Assembly: GCA_963854735.1 (NCBI GenBank)
Contig: OY978097.1
Span: 310,001-374,000 of the forward strand
DNA: 64,000 bases
From: Marvania coccoides
Taxonomy: Eukaryota > Chlorophyta > Trebouxiophyceae > Chlorellales > Chlorellaceae
Direction: 5' to 3'
Shown here: positions 32,290 to 43,499 of the stretch, piece after piece
How positions within the stretch are numbered: the stretch's first letter is position 1
How the letters are laid out: the number at the start of each line of letters is the position of its first letter
Translations under genes and position numbers: made by a program
Notes under the pieces: model-generated
Seen by the model: the letters and a program-made list of their open reading frames with translations, nothing else
What the model was told of the DNA's origin: nothing
Database searches by the model: none

Positions 32290-34349
32290 CTATATGCTCC
32301 TCAGAAGATCCAATAACGACTTCTTCTGAGCCGCCAATTTCGCCTCCAACTGCATCTCGTGTTCTTTCTTCATATTCTGCAGGGCCTGCTTCGCCGCCGC
32401 CACCTCGTTTCCCTTGGAGAGAAACCCAGCCTTCACCTGCTCCAGCTCGGTCTGCACGCCCTGCATCGCAGTCTCCTGCTCCTGCAGCGCAGTCTTCGCC
32501 TGCTCCAGCTCGGTCTGCATGCCCTTCATCGTAGTCTTCGCCTGCTCCAAAACGAACTGCACGCACTGCATCAAAGTCTCGTGCTCCTGCAGCGCAGTCT
32601 TCGCCTGCTCCAGCTCGGTCTGCACGCCCTGCATCGCAGTCTCCTTCTCCTGCAGCGCAGTCTTCGCCTGCTCCAGCTCGGTCTGCACGCCCTGCAGCGC
32701 ATCCCGCTCTCTCTCCACCGTTTTTGCCCGACCTCCCAAAATTCGCACATCCGCGAGCGCCTTCTCCATGGTTGATACGGCGGTAGCGTACGATGGGGCC
32801 ACCTGGGAGGAGGAGGCGACTGGCTGGCCGCCGCCTTTCTTTTGTTCACCCACCCGGGCTTTCTTGGGAGGCGCGGCGTGGGGGTCTTTAGCTTCTGCGG
32901 ACTCCTGTTGGTTCCTTTTGGGGGAGCCCGAGAGCTCCTTTGGGGGGGGGACGCTTGTGGCCGGCTCGCTGCGCTTGGCAGGTGGCTTGGGAGCAGCAGG
33001 CGGGACAGCTGGCTTGGGCGCTATGGGCAGCGGAGCGGGCGGGGTAACCGTAGGGTTGTGGGGGGGCACGACGGCTGGCTGGACGGACGGCGGCGTGACG
33101 GGTTTTTTGTGTCCTCCAATATGGAGAAGAAGGGACGCCGCCTCAGAACTGGTGGCACCGACCATTCCAGTCACCACCTGCCCGTTTACTTCAGAAACCT
33201 CGGCGTTGAACTGGTCGAGAGACTGTTCAGGCTCGCCCAAGCCTTCGAACTCGTCTTTCACCAAGCTGTCAGCGAGAACCCTCATTGAGTAAACGCCGCG
33301 GCGCTTCGTCGCAATTTTGACTCGCTTCAGGTGCCGTGGAAGCTCAAAATCCCCCCCATCGCCCACAGCGCCTCCCGCAAATCGGCAAAACTCTGCGGCA
33401 GCCGTGGCCAAGTCAGTGCTGGTGAATTCGTCACCGCAGGAGATGGTGCCATCGGCCTGCACCCTCCCAACCCGCATGCTCAGCAATCCAGGCTTCCTGA
33501 GATCTCTGGTCGGGCCGCGCACGCCTACGGCGTCGCCTGTCTCGATAAACTGCCAGGCCAGCAGGTGGCGCAGCGTGACCTCTCTGGACCTGGTGGGAAT
33601 GATGCCAGGGTCGCCGGGGAACAGCTCGGCCGTCCACCGCGGCATTGTAGGGAATTGGAGGTCGGCACACTGTTCAAAGATGCGCTGCAGCCGGGCTGCA
33701 CAGACGATGGGCGAGAGGGAGTAATCTTGGGAATCGTAGTTGTGGATCAAGTCGTGCGGCACCTTCACCAGCCGCTTCATGTAGCGTTCAGCCTCGCTGC
33801 CGTCGTCCTCCAAAGAATTGCGCAACATGATATGCCAGTCTTCGTCGTAGACGCCTTGCGCGTAAAAAAATGCCGTGATGGCTTTTTCTTGCCACAGCCA
33901 GGTGTCCGTTGCCTCTCTGGTAGATTCCACGGGCACTTCTACCTCGCCTTCCAAGCCCAGAATCCGCAGCCTCAGCCAAGCATTGCTGTCCGGGACAGTG
34001 TCATCCACGCCAATGCTGACAACGCGGTGCAGCACGCAGACACCCGCCGTAATCAGGTCGTTGAAGGTTATGGCCGAATTGTTGGTATGCTTGTGCACAC
34101 TCTCGAGGAGCTGAACAGATGTGGATTTCTCCGCAGGGTCCAGGCTCTCCAAAAATTCACGATGAATCTGAGAGGGGCCCTTCCTTACGATGATGGGGCC
34201 AAGCGTGTCCGGCCTGGTCCTGAGAGAGTCGATAAGCCGCTCCATGCGAGATTTCTGCGGCCACAGCGAGCGTTTAGTAAATTCGTATTCGAAACAAATC
34301 GTAATTTTGGACTCATGCCAATACTCACCTCCGCTCCTCCGCTCTGCAT
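32290..34349 (-). CDS. Coiled-coil protein with possible RAMA-like domain
   Basis: Two exons, 34349-34329 (MQSGGAE) and 34254-32290, give 661 aa; nearly all of it lies in one long exon, unusual for this window. Residues 1 to about 350 are globular. Within them TLRHLLAWQFIETGDAV..., GRVQADGTISCGDEFTSTDLA has the pattern of a RAMA domain (TL..LL..G.I..GD.V...G.V..DG.I....F.S). This is a pattern match made by eye, not a search. A Pro/Ala/Lys-rich linker (about 400-500) follows, with NLS-like basic clusters. The C-terminal 150 residues are a coiled coil built from near-identical repeats of about 21 aa (unit like MQGVQTELEQAKTALQEKET). A nuclear or chromatin role is speculative. Confidence 0.75.
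32430..32705 (-). repeat. In-frame tandem repeats of about 63 bp encoding coiled coil
   Basis: Four to five copies of a 21-codon unit (three heptads each) within the coiled-coil gene. Adjacent copies are almost identical at DNA level, and one is shortened by about a third. This points to recent expansion by slippage or unequal exchange. Confidence 0.8.
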
Positions 34350-35386
34350 TGTGCGATCTCACCTATTTACCAGGTCGAAAATTTATGTAATGCACAGGTG
34401 GCGAGCACCACTTTTGGTCCTGGGGCCCGCGCCAACCACTTTCCTTCTTCTTCTAATGGAGCCTTCTAGAAAAGCGCATATGCGAGCGCTAATAGTTGAT
34501 TGAGCGTCAATTGTATGGACAACAGCAGTGGCAGACCAATTGCGTGAAGACAGCGTATTTTACAAAATCCAATTTCGAAGATCGCAAATAATATACATAT
34601 TTTTTTGGTTGCAATGAACGAGCCTGCATCTGCTTTTCATACCATGCCATGAAAAGTAAGCTGCAACGCATAAAACTGTGGGCTACTGTTTGGATTGGAT
34701 CGCCCTCCCTCCTGATGGGCAGGTCTTGCCAGAAGAGAGCCCAACCAAAGTATCTGAATTAGATTGCATTTGTCAATGGTGGACGCTGGGAAGAGATGAA
34801 CCGACCGCACACTTCTTCAAATAACGTTTTTCATTGGAGGTGCCGCCAGCTGAGTAATTAAAAATATCTCTGCACAGCGCATCGTATCAATTTCAGGGCG
34901 GTCCGATGATAGTGAAATTTGCAAATGGGGCTGGGATTGAAGAGATGGTGGGGAAAAGTTTGCCTGGGACGTGGCGGTATGATTCGATGTGTAGGCAACT
35001 TGTGTATTGTGTTTTAATGGAGGGGGATATAATTGAGAAAGTCTGCGCATGGGAACTCAGCGGGCTCAGATGTGCCAGCCATACCAACAGACAGCATGTT
35101 TTTTTGAAGTGTAAACAACAGCTCGAAAATATTTGAAAAATCCTAAACGTGATGTTTGCCAAAAAATTGGAATGAAAGCGCTCTGTGCTTGCTCTAAAAA
35201 TACCAAGTGCGTTTAATTTGTTGATGCGCTGTCCTTGTGGGCGGCTGTGCGCTCCTGCAAATTTTTTCTTGAACTTGATTTTTACCCTCGATTTTTAGTT
35301 TAGGACAGGGACTTTCGCTCCATTTCTCTACCCACTGACAGGGCATCCACGGCATTGCAATTCGTTTCATCAGCAACTTGCTTACA
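34350..35386. other. Divergent intergenic region
   Basis: AT-rich, about 1 kb, with the promoters of the coiled-coil gene and the amidohydrolase gene. A 76-codon plus-strand ORF at 34906-35136 is preceded by a tttcag but has no recognisable family. Confidence 0.45.
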
Positions 35387-37446
35387 ATGCGCTTTGAGAG
35401 AGCGGTGGACGTGCCAGAGAGAACAAATTACTTGATCTGCAACGCGCGAGTCCCCGTGGGCTGCCTGGAGGGCGTGGATCTCCTGAAGCTGCACATATGT
35501 ATCGATCACTTGGCGCTCGTGGACATTGAGGTCCACGGCGCCAAGGTTGCTGCTGTCCGCCCCGCAGGCCTCAGCCGACCAAAATTCTCCCTCTTCCCTG
35601 GCAGCCTCTCCTGCGTTGACCTCCACGGCAAGATGGTGGGTTGTATAGAACAATTCACAGTTCTTTCAGTTTCCCGCCCGTTTACACGTTTTGTTGCTGT
35701 TTTTCTTGTGACTGCCTCCCACCCTCTCGGTTTTTATTTCCTTCCTCTTGCTTCACGCTTCAAATCAATCGCATTCTTTCGACCAGGTGTTGCCCACCTT
35801 TGCCGACCTCCACACTCACATAGACAAGGGCCACACGACGGAGCGCAGCCGCAATCCAGACGGCAGTCTCACAGGCGCAGATCGCTCTACTGCCGCAGAT
35901 GCCGCCTTCTGGGACGCAGAAGACGTGTTCACGCGCATGGATTTTAGTGTGCGGTGCGCCTACGCCCATGGCACCGCCGCTCTCCGCACCCACCTCATAA
36001 ATATGACGCCAAAACAGACGGAGCTTACGTGGCCTGCGTTTGCGAAGCTGCGGGAGAAGTGGGCGGGCAAGGTTGAGATCCAGGGGGTGTCACTGGTGGT
36101 GCTTAGCTTCTTCCGCGATGCGGAAGCTGCCCGGAAGCTGGCGGACGTCGTGGCGGCGCACGGCGGGCTCCTTGGGGCGGCAGTGTGCTGCGCGGAGCAG
36201 GGGGGCGACCCGGCGGACGAGTGGACGACGTGCGAGGGCGACCGGGACGAGCTGCTGGACCGCATTTTCACGCTGGCCAAGGAGCGAAACCTGGATTTGG
36301 ATTTTCACACCGACGAAAACGGCAACGAGCTGGCCAAGGGGCTGCGCTACGTGGCGCAAAAGACCATCCAGCACGACTATCAAGGCCGGGTGGTCTGCGG
36401 CCACTGCTGGTGAGCTTTGTTCAGTCGTTTGTGCTCCATTGTTCTTTCATTGATCCTATGCTGCTTAATTTCGTTTTGCTGTTTTTTTACCTCTTTTCAG
36501 TACCTCATTTTCAAATCGTATTATAAAGCACACCTCCCCTCCACATCCCAATGAATCGCGCAGCTCGCTGGCATTCCAGTCCCCCGAGGACCTTGAAAAG
36601 ACGCTGGCTCTGACTACAGAAGCCGGCATTACCATAGTTTCGCTGCCGCTAGTCAACCAGTGGACCCAAGACAGGGTGAAAGGGCGCACCCCGCGGTGGC
36701 GCGGCATTCCGCTGCTGCACGAGGCGCGGGCTGCGGGGGTGCCTGTGGCCATCGCTTCTGACAACACCCGAGACCAATTTTATGCTTACGGCGACTTGGA
36801 CATGCTGGAGGTGTTCAATCAGGTGCGCACTGCTTCGCATATTCAACTAGTTGCTATGATGGATTCTTTTTCCTCTACAAAATTGAGTAAATTCGCTTAA
36901 TTTGACCCACAGAATCATGTTCTCCGATTTAAAAAAAACTCGTTTTTGCGCTTTTCTTCAATACAGGGATGCCGCATGGCCCACCTGGACCGGCCCTACG
37001 GCAACTGGGCCACTTGCGTGACCTCAGTCCCCGCCAACGCCATGGGCCTCAAAGCCCACTGCCGCGTGGCAGTCGGTGGCCCTGCTGACTTTGTTATTTT
37101 TCGCGCTAGGCGGTACAGCGAGCTGCTGTCGCGGCCGCAGCTAGACCGGGTGGTCGTGCGCAACGGCGCAGCGCTCGACGCGACCCCTCCTGACTATTCT
37201 GAGCTCGATTACGTGCCACTGGCCATTCGCAGCGGCGATGTGCCGGTGATGGAGTTCAACGGCTATGGCGAGAACAAAGGAGGCACGGCGGGGGTCATGG
37301 CGTCGGTGACGCGGTTGGGTTCGGGCGGGTCGCTGCCTCCTGTGCCTACCGGCCTCGCTTTTAAAAGCTGGGCGGCGATGGCGCTGATGGCGGTGCTGCT
37401 GGCGTTGTGCGCGGGGGCGCTGGGGCCGGAGCTGCTGTACGCGTGA
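35387..37446 (+). CDS. Cytosine deaminase-like amidohydrolase with C-terminal membrane segment
   Basis: Metal-dependent amidohydrolase of the CodA type (cytosine or related ring deamination). Four exons, 35387-35635, 35787-36409, 36564-36822 and 36967-37446, give 536 aa. Metal and catalytic motifs: LPTFADLHTHIDKGHT (HxH), LDFHTDENGNELAKG (His and catalytic Glu), GRVVCGHCCSLAF (metal His), PVAIASDNTRDQFYAYGDLDM (metal Asp). The barrel's C-terminal strand domain follows (GGPADFVIFRARRY). After a Gly/Ser-rich linker the protein ends in a hydrophobic helix (WAAMALMAVLLALCAGAL) with three to seven residues after it, like a tail anchor. Bacterial CodA is about 430 aa and soluble, so the anchor is an addition. 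Substrate unproven. Confidence 0.85.
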
Positions 37447-38276
37447 GTTGTGTGCTGAGAAAGGACAGCGTGTGCGTGTGTATGGGGTCCAGTGTGTGTG
37501 TGGTGGATGGTGAATCTGCCGTCAGTAATTTGTAATTTAATTCTTTTCCCCCTCACAGTCCGTTCCCTTTCTTGGAATTTTCCCCTCCTTTCTGATTCAT
37601 TGCCTGAGCTGCAGCTTTGATAGCTGGATATGGCACCGTTAGTCTTCACTTCTTCGTATTTTTCTTCTTATTTTCTGTTGCACTTAATGTATATATATTT
37701 TTTTTTTAATAAGAAATTATCACCTCTTGCTAAAAGAGCTGATTGAAACGAGGAGCATCGGGGGAGGCGCTGGAGATGGCTGAGGGGAAAAGTCAAGAGC
37801 TGTCCACCATGAAATTCAAACTCTGCGCAAAACCCTCGCCCACGCGACTCGATGTTAAGAGGATTAATCTCTATAAGGTTAAAAAAATTGAAGTGCGGGC
37901 AACTGGATGAGTTGTATCGGGATCCAGTGTTGGGACGTATAAAAGAGGTGCGTTGCATTTTTAAAATTTGATATTCGTTTGGCGTGTAATGTGTCCGATT
38001 CGTGGGCTCTGAGCCGATCTGGTAGCCATTGTACTCGAATCGTGTATGCTTGCTAACGCTGGGCCCCATTCGGCCTGTCTTCTCCTTTGATCTTCGAAGA
38101 GGGTAAAGCTTCAGCGACTGTTTCGGGCTTTCGCGACGCTCCAACACGTTCTAAAATTCCGGGATAGCGTGTGCTCACGTCCAATTTGTGTTGCATTGTC
38201 CGCAGGCGACTAGGTCAACTCTTTCGTTTCGTCATCTTGTATCTTTTTTAATTCTTTGCCGGTGACGCCTCCACAG
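37447..38276. other. Intergenic region, 5' part of the RRM gene
   Basis: Probably holds the missing first exon of the three-RRM gene, because a clear acceptor (cctccacag) ends at 38276. A minus-strand ORF of 159 codons (37668-38147) is long for AT-rich DNA, but its codon usage and sequence match nothing in the window; I do not call it a gene. Confidence 0.4.
37938..37945 (+). promoter_or_regulatory. TATA-box-like element
   Basis: TATAAAAG about 330 bases upstream of the first defined exon of the three-RRM gene. It could be that gene's core promoter if a first exon lies between. No other support. Confidence 0.3.
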
Positions 38277-40448
38277 TGGAGACCATTGAGGAGCAGGGGG
38301 TGGCGGTGCTCCATTCCAGGGAGCACTCGTCGGATGTCCGAGACAGCTCCAGCGACTTGGGCTCCGTTGGCTCACCGTCAACGCAGGGTCAGTGGCCGCT
38401 GCCTGGAGAGGTGCAGTACGCCCCGTTCAGGGGCCGCAGCGGGGATTTAGACAGCCCCATGGCCCACCTGACGGAGCTGCAGCAGCAGCAGCTGCAGTTT
38501 GGCGAACTTTCAGCCGAGCCTCGCAAAATTGTGGTCTTAGGGCGAGTGAAGACAAAGAAAGCATGCAGTTTTACACAGTTTCAAACATCATTGAGGCTAA
38601 TGCGCTTGCATTAACGAATTTATTCTAAATTCCTATCTATTTTTCAAATTTATAAAAATGTATTGCAGGGTGCCGTGGCAGACGGAAGATGGGGCCTTGC
38701 TACAGCATTTCTCGCAGTTTGGGGCCGTGGAGGAGGCGCAGATCATGCGGGAGCGCTACACCGGCAAATCCCGCGGTTTTGGCTTCGTCACCTACGCTAC
38801 TGCTGCTGACGCTCAGCGCGCTGTGGCTGCTGACCACGTGGTGGACGGCCGCCGCTGCGAGGCCAAGTTCGCGCTGCCGGAGGGAAAAGTGGGCTCCGCG
38901 CGCACCACCCGCATCTTTGTAGCGCGCATTCCTTCCTCGGTGTCTGACGCTGAGTTCCGAGGCTACTTCGAGCAGTTTGGGGCGGTCCAAGACGCCTACA
39001 TGCCCAAAGACCCCTCCAAACAGGGCCACCGCGGTATTGGATTCGTGACGTACGCCTCAGCGGAGGCTGTGGAGCGCGTAATGGCGAATTCTCACGTGTT
39101 GAACGGCAATGAGGTTGCCATCGACAGAGCGACCCCTAAAGACCGCGCCGCGCTCCTCCCAGGCCGGCTGTCCATGTCGCAGCCCAACCTGCATTTCATG
39201 CGTGGCGGCGCCGGCCAGATAGTCAGCCCGGGAGGCAGTGCCCATGGCGGCAACGCCTTCAATTTAATGCGGGGCGGTGGCAGCGTGGCTTCCAGCCCAG
39301 GGGCGCGATTCGACGGCTCTGGGGGAGCGTACGGCGGGATGAGCAGGCGATTGAGTCACCCCGTGCTCTCGGGAGGGCCTGGCGCCCATTTTGGCAGTCC
39401 CAATCGCTCGGCCGGCGCTTTGAGCGCTGCCCTTCACGCAACGGGCGGGCCGGGTGGCGGCATGCCACACCCGGGGTCGTTTCACGGCTCGTCCTCCCAC
39501 CTCTTGGCGCACGCCCAGGCGCAGGCCGCTGCGCTGCAGCATCACTTCAACGGTGGCAGCAGCAGCCACAACAGCTTGGATAGCCCTGCAGGGCCCCATG
39601 CACAGCGCCAACAGCAGCAGCAGCAGCAGCAGCTGGTGGAGCTCATCAACGCAAATGTGGCGGCAGCAGCAGCAGCGGGTGGAGGCCCCCCTCCTCACCC
39701 TGGCGGCCCTGGCTACCACCAGATGGGCCACCACCCGCAGGCAGTGCCAATGCCAGTGCCGCAGCCACCGCCGGCGCACGCGCAAGTGGCAGGCAGCATG
39801 GGGCACAGCAGCAGCTTGGGAGGCGGCGGCAGCGGCAATTTCCCCAGCAGCGGGCCTCCTTCCTCCAATAACATCGCTGCCCTGATGCCGCAGCCATCGC
39901 CTCAAGACCACCAAGCGCAGCTTGCGGCAGCGGGGTGGCTTGGGCCGGGCAGCGGCATGCCCCCGCCGCCACAGCAGCGGATGCCTCCGCCTGGCGTGAT
40001 GGGCCCTCCCTCTGCCCGAGCAGGCCCCCGCATCTTTGTTGGTAAGCTCAACCGCGACACCACCGAGCAGGACGTAAAGGACTACTTCTCGAGCTTCGGG
40101 TTTGTGCTGGACGTCTACCTGCCTCGAGACAAAGCAAACAAGCGGGAACACCGTGGCTTCGGCTTCGTGACCTTTGAAACCGAGGCCTCCATCGCCAGAG
40201 TGCTGGCGCACGGACCGCATCAGATTCGCGGCGCTGTAGTGGCCATAGACGCGGCTGTTCCTCGCCAAGAAGAGATGATCCTGACGATCGATCCTGCTGG
40301 CGGGGCAGGGAGCCTGCCGCTGCCGCTGCAACCTCCACCGCAGATGGTGGCTGGTGGGGGGCGCGCTGCCGCCTCACCTGCTGACCATGCTGAAGTGCTG
40401 CACGGCTCTTTCGAGGCTTTGACGCTGTCGTCCGGCGCTGAAGCTTAA
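38277..40448 (+). CDS. Three-RRM RNA-binding protein (DAZAP1/Musashi-like), 5' end incomplete
   Basis: RNA-binding protein. Exons 38277-38541 and 38669-40448 join across a GC-AG intron (gcgagt). The upstream acceptor at 38276 shows at least one earlier exon that I could not place, so the start is unknown. RRM1: KIVVLGVPWQTEDGALLQHF and SRGFGFVTY; RRM2: RIFVARIPSSVSDAEFRGYF and HRGIGFVTY; RRM3: RIFVGKLNRDTTEQDVKDYF and HRGFGFVTF. RRM1 and 2 are adjacent. RRM3 follows about 300 residues of Gly/Ser/Gln/His/Pro-rich disordered sequence with a poly-Gln run. The layout suggests an hnRNP-like regulator of mRNA translation or stability; the target is unknown. Confidence 0.88.
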
Positions 40449-41109
40449 AATGCCTCCTCGTTTAGAAAGACCAGTGTCGTGAGTGATTTGCCTTGACAAA
40501 GAAGAGGGAGCTTGTGGTACCCGCCGCCCTGGCGGCCCAGGACATACAGCTTTCCGCCTTTCTTTTTCCTCAGATACACAAGAAAATGTGCTTGCAATAT
40601 ATATTAGACAGTATGAGGTTACCTTTCGCTTGACTTTTTCTCTCTCCCTCGGTTTTTTGTTTCATTCTAGTTTTTTGTCTTTCTTTTTCCCCAAGTATTT
40701 CCCCCTAGTGTTGTTGATTTATAAGCAAGCAATGGCTGCCCCTCTCGGCTTTGGCCCCTCTCGGCTTTGGCCCCTCTCGGCTTTGGCTAATAGATTGATT
40801 TTTTTCTGCGGTTCTTCTTATTTTCTTCTGCGGTGTTGTTCGCTTTTCTTTTTAATTTGGGTTCGTACTCCGATTTATTACTCCCCCCTAATTTCTCTCT
40901 GGTCCGCCCACCACATTTCGCCTGCTCTTAATTCTTTTGGCACTCGTCCTTGGGCTGCAGCGCCATGCTGCTGTTTGGGACCGGCGGTTCAGCATGGCTG
41001 CACTGTGCCTTGCGAGAGTGTCCTCTCCTTCTTTCCTACTTTCTTTTCTTCATTCTTTCTTGAGCAAGTGAGCGATATTGACACTTTTAGAAAGAATGAC
41101 ATTACCGTC
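40449..41109. other. Intergenic region with tandem repeat
   Basis: Pyrimidine-rich spacer. It holds three perfect copies of a 16-bp unit (separate entry). No gene recognised. Confidence 0.5.
40739..40786 (+). repeat. Tandem repeat, 3 x 16 bp
   Basis: Three perfect head-to-tail copies of cccctctcggctttgg. They lie in the spacer after the three-RRM gene. No function is evident. Confidence 0.9.
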
Positions 41110-41546
41110 CTACCGTATAAATGACCCTTTTCCCCACCTACCTTCCTCGCGAGAATATAATGCTTCACTCCTGAGTGACTGAGCGAGTCCTTGTTTTCTT
41201 TTAAATTTGCTTTTCTTGCTTTCTGCCGAGCGTTTTGATGCAGGGGAAGCACAATTAGATCTGCTCTCAAGAACGGCTGGTGGGCTTTTTTCACTGTTAC
41301 TGAAATCGACCTGAAGATGATGGCAGAGCTGAGTTACATCAACAAAAATCTTCAAAAATTATTCGTGTGATGTGTAAGTACTTCCCAACAGGCCACCCTC
41401 TGAATGAAGCAGCGATGGAAACTCGCAAGAACAACCGTACCAGGGTTCTTGGAGTTTTTTTCAACTTGGGCTTGAGGCACGGATGCAGGGAGCGCATCGA
41501 GGGCCTGTGGGTTGCGTTGCCGCAGCAGTCCCTGCTCCACACACAT
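41110..41546 (-). CDS. Hypothetical small basic protein
   Basis: Possible two-exon gene: 41546-41382 (55 codons) and 41310-41110, joined in phase 0 across a GT-AG intron (gtactt...cttcag), 121 aa. The C-terminal half is very basic with an NLS-like run (KRSAESKKSKFKRKQG). GC content is lower than in the firm genes. No family is recognised. It stands head-to-head with the LHCII gene, only about 180 bases away, so it could be spurious. Confidence 0.35.
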
Positions 41547-41724
41547 AAAACAAAAAACAAAGCAAAATCAGATCATGCGCAGCGTGCTGTGTCAAGTAAA
41601 GTCTTTCTTCTTACTCAATCGTGATCTTTTTTGCGATCTACAAAAACGCTCTCCCCCGCTTTGTTTGCTGTTGTCTTATTTCCATAAATTTCCCTTCTTC
41701 GCAATCAAATCAACCCCTCTCAAT

Positions 41725-42912
41725 ATGCAGACATTCGCCATGCGTGGGGTGGGTATCATTTTATTTTTCTGTCATCAGACAAAATCTGTGCCTCTCAGCT
41801 TTTCACCCCCGCGCAAACCGTGTTCCATTGCTCGCACAATCCTTTCCCAGCCTGTGTGCACCCCGTACTCACCCAAACCCGTGTTTTTTCTCTCTCAGGC
41901 AACCATTGTCGCTCAGGCCAAGAAGGTCGGATCTAAGACCACCAAGAAGGCGTCCTCTTCCAAGATCGAGTGGTGAGTGATGTGGCATCAATGCTATCTC
42001 ACCTCAAAGCCCTTCTTTTTGGGAAAAGGACATCCCTTTGTCACATTTTATTGTTATGTTAAAGCATACTCCCTAGTGAGAGCCTGGCTTCTAGGCATTG
42101 TTTTGAAATAATGCAAACAGACATAGGATGCCCGCTATTCAGTTTCAGATTTTTCAGTTTTTCCGCCGCTGGATATTTGCTACAACTATTTCTTAAATTG
42201 ATACCCCTCCATATGAATATCTTCATCCATTCTCACCCTGCTTTTAAACAACCTTCTTTATCACCCCCACAGGTACGGAGCCTCTCGCCCCAAGTTCCTG
42301 GGCCCCTTCTCCCCTAGCGTGCCCTACCTGACCGGCGAGTACCCCGGAGACTACGGCTGGGACACCGCCGGCCTGTCCGCCGACCCCGAGACCTTCGCCA
42401 AGTACCGCGAGATCGAGCTGATCCACGCCCGCTGGGCCATGCTGGGCGCGCTGGGCTGCCTGGTCCCCGAGTGGTCCTCCAACACCGGCAACATCCCCTG
42501 GTTCAAGGCCGGCGCCACCATCTTCTCCGACGAGGGAATCCAGTACCTGGGCTACCAGGGCTTCATCAACGCGCACTCCATCGTGCTCACCCTCATCGTG
42601 CAGGTCTTCCTCATGGGAGCCGTCGAGGGGTACCGCAACAACGGCGGCAACTTCGAGTGGTCGGAGGGACTTGACCGCCTGTACCCCGGAGGCCCCTTCG
42701 ATCCCCTGGGCCTCGCTGACGACCCCGACGCCCTGGCGGAGCTTAAGGTGAAGGAGATCAAGAACGGCCGCCTCGCCATGTTCTCCATGTTTGGATTCTT
42801 CGTCCAGGCCATTGTCACCGGCAAGGGCCCTCTGGAGAACCTTGCGGACCACCTGGCCGACCCGACTATCAACGGCTTCGCCTCGGCCACCAAGTACGTG
42901 CCCGGCAACTAA
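41725..42912 (+). CDS. Chlorophyll a/b-binding protein, LHCII type
   Basis: Thylakoid light-harvesting antenna protein. Three exons, 41725-41748, 41899-41972 and 42273-42912, give 245 aa. A short transit-like N-terminus ([17 protein letters not shown]) precedes the mature start [16 protein letters not shown] motifs: [24 protein letters not shown], first helix [34 protein letters not shown], second helix with [25 protein letters not shown], third helix with [19 protein letters not shown], then [17 protein letters not shown]. The Glu and Arg pairs that bind chlorophyll in helices 1 and 3 are present. Codons are strongly C/G-ending, as expected of a highly expressed gene. The sequence is of green-lineage LHCII type, not fucoxanthin-chlorophyll type. 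Confidence 0.96.
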
Positions 42913-43499
42913 GGCAACTAAGCGTTGTCTTTTAGCTAGCAACCCCCTGTTTTTGAGATGAAAATCGGGTACTTTTATTTTGGACTGCTCTTTCTCTCTC
43001 TTATTCTCCTCTTTGACATAAAAAAAAGCATGATGCAGCGACGTGTTTTTTTGCAATTCGCAATTAGATGATGATGAAAAGATGATTGTACACTAAAGGA
43101 TTGCGGCTGAGTCTCCCCCCCATTTGTCGCGGCGCGGTATTTTGTGGGGTGATCCCCCCTGCCGTCCGCCCTGTTCTGCACTTCCCTCCGCTTTCGTGTA
43201 ACAACCTACGATTAATATGTGCGCTTCACAAAGGCTTAGCGTGCGAGGCAGCAGTGGCGACTCCATTCCTCAAAACACTGTGCAGAGAGCTGCGTCGCCC
43301 GTCGGCGGGTGACCTGGCCATTTTTTTAGTCAAAGAAGGGGGTTTCTCCGTTGTGTCGGCTATTATTTTTTATTTATTTTTTTAAATAAGACCGAACACG
43401 AGTGGGTGCGTAGCACAACAACCTCCTCGGAAAAAAATTCAATAATTAATTAGCCACTTAAATTCAGAGAACCCAGACAGAGGGAGGGCCTCCACCGAA
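42913..43499. other. Intergenic region
   Basis: 3' flank of the LHCII gene and promoter region of the SERINC gene; T-rich. No gene or repeat recognised. Confidence 0.5.

Noticed and set aside
37668..38147. 159-codon minus-strand ORF
   Set aside because: Long for AT-rich DNA, but composition and sequence are unlike any gene in the window and no family is recognised.
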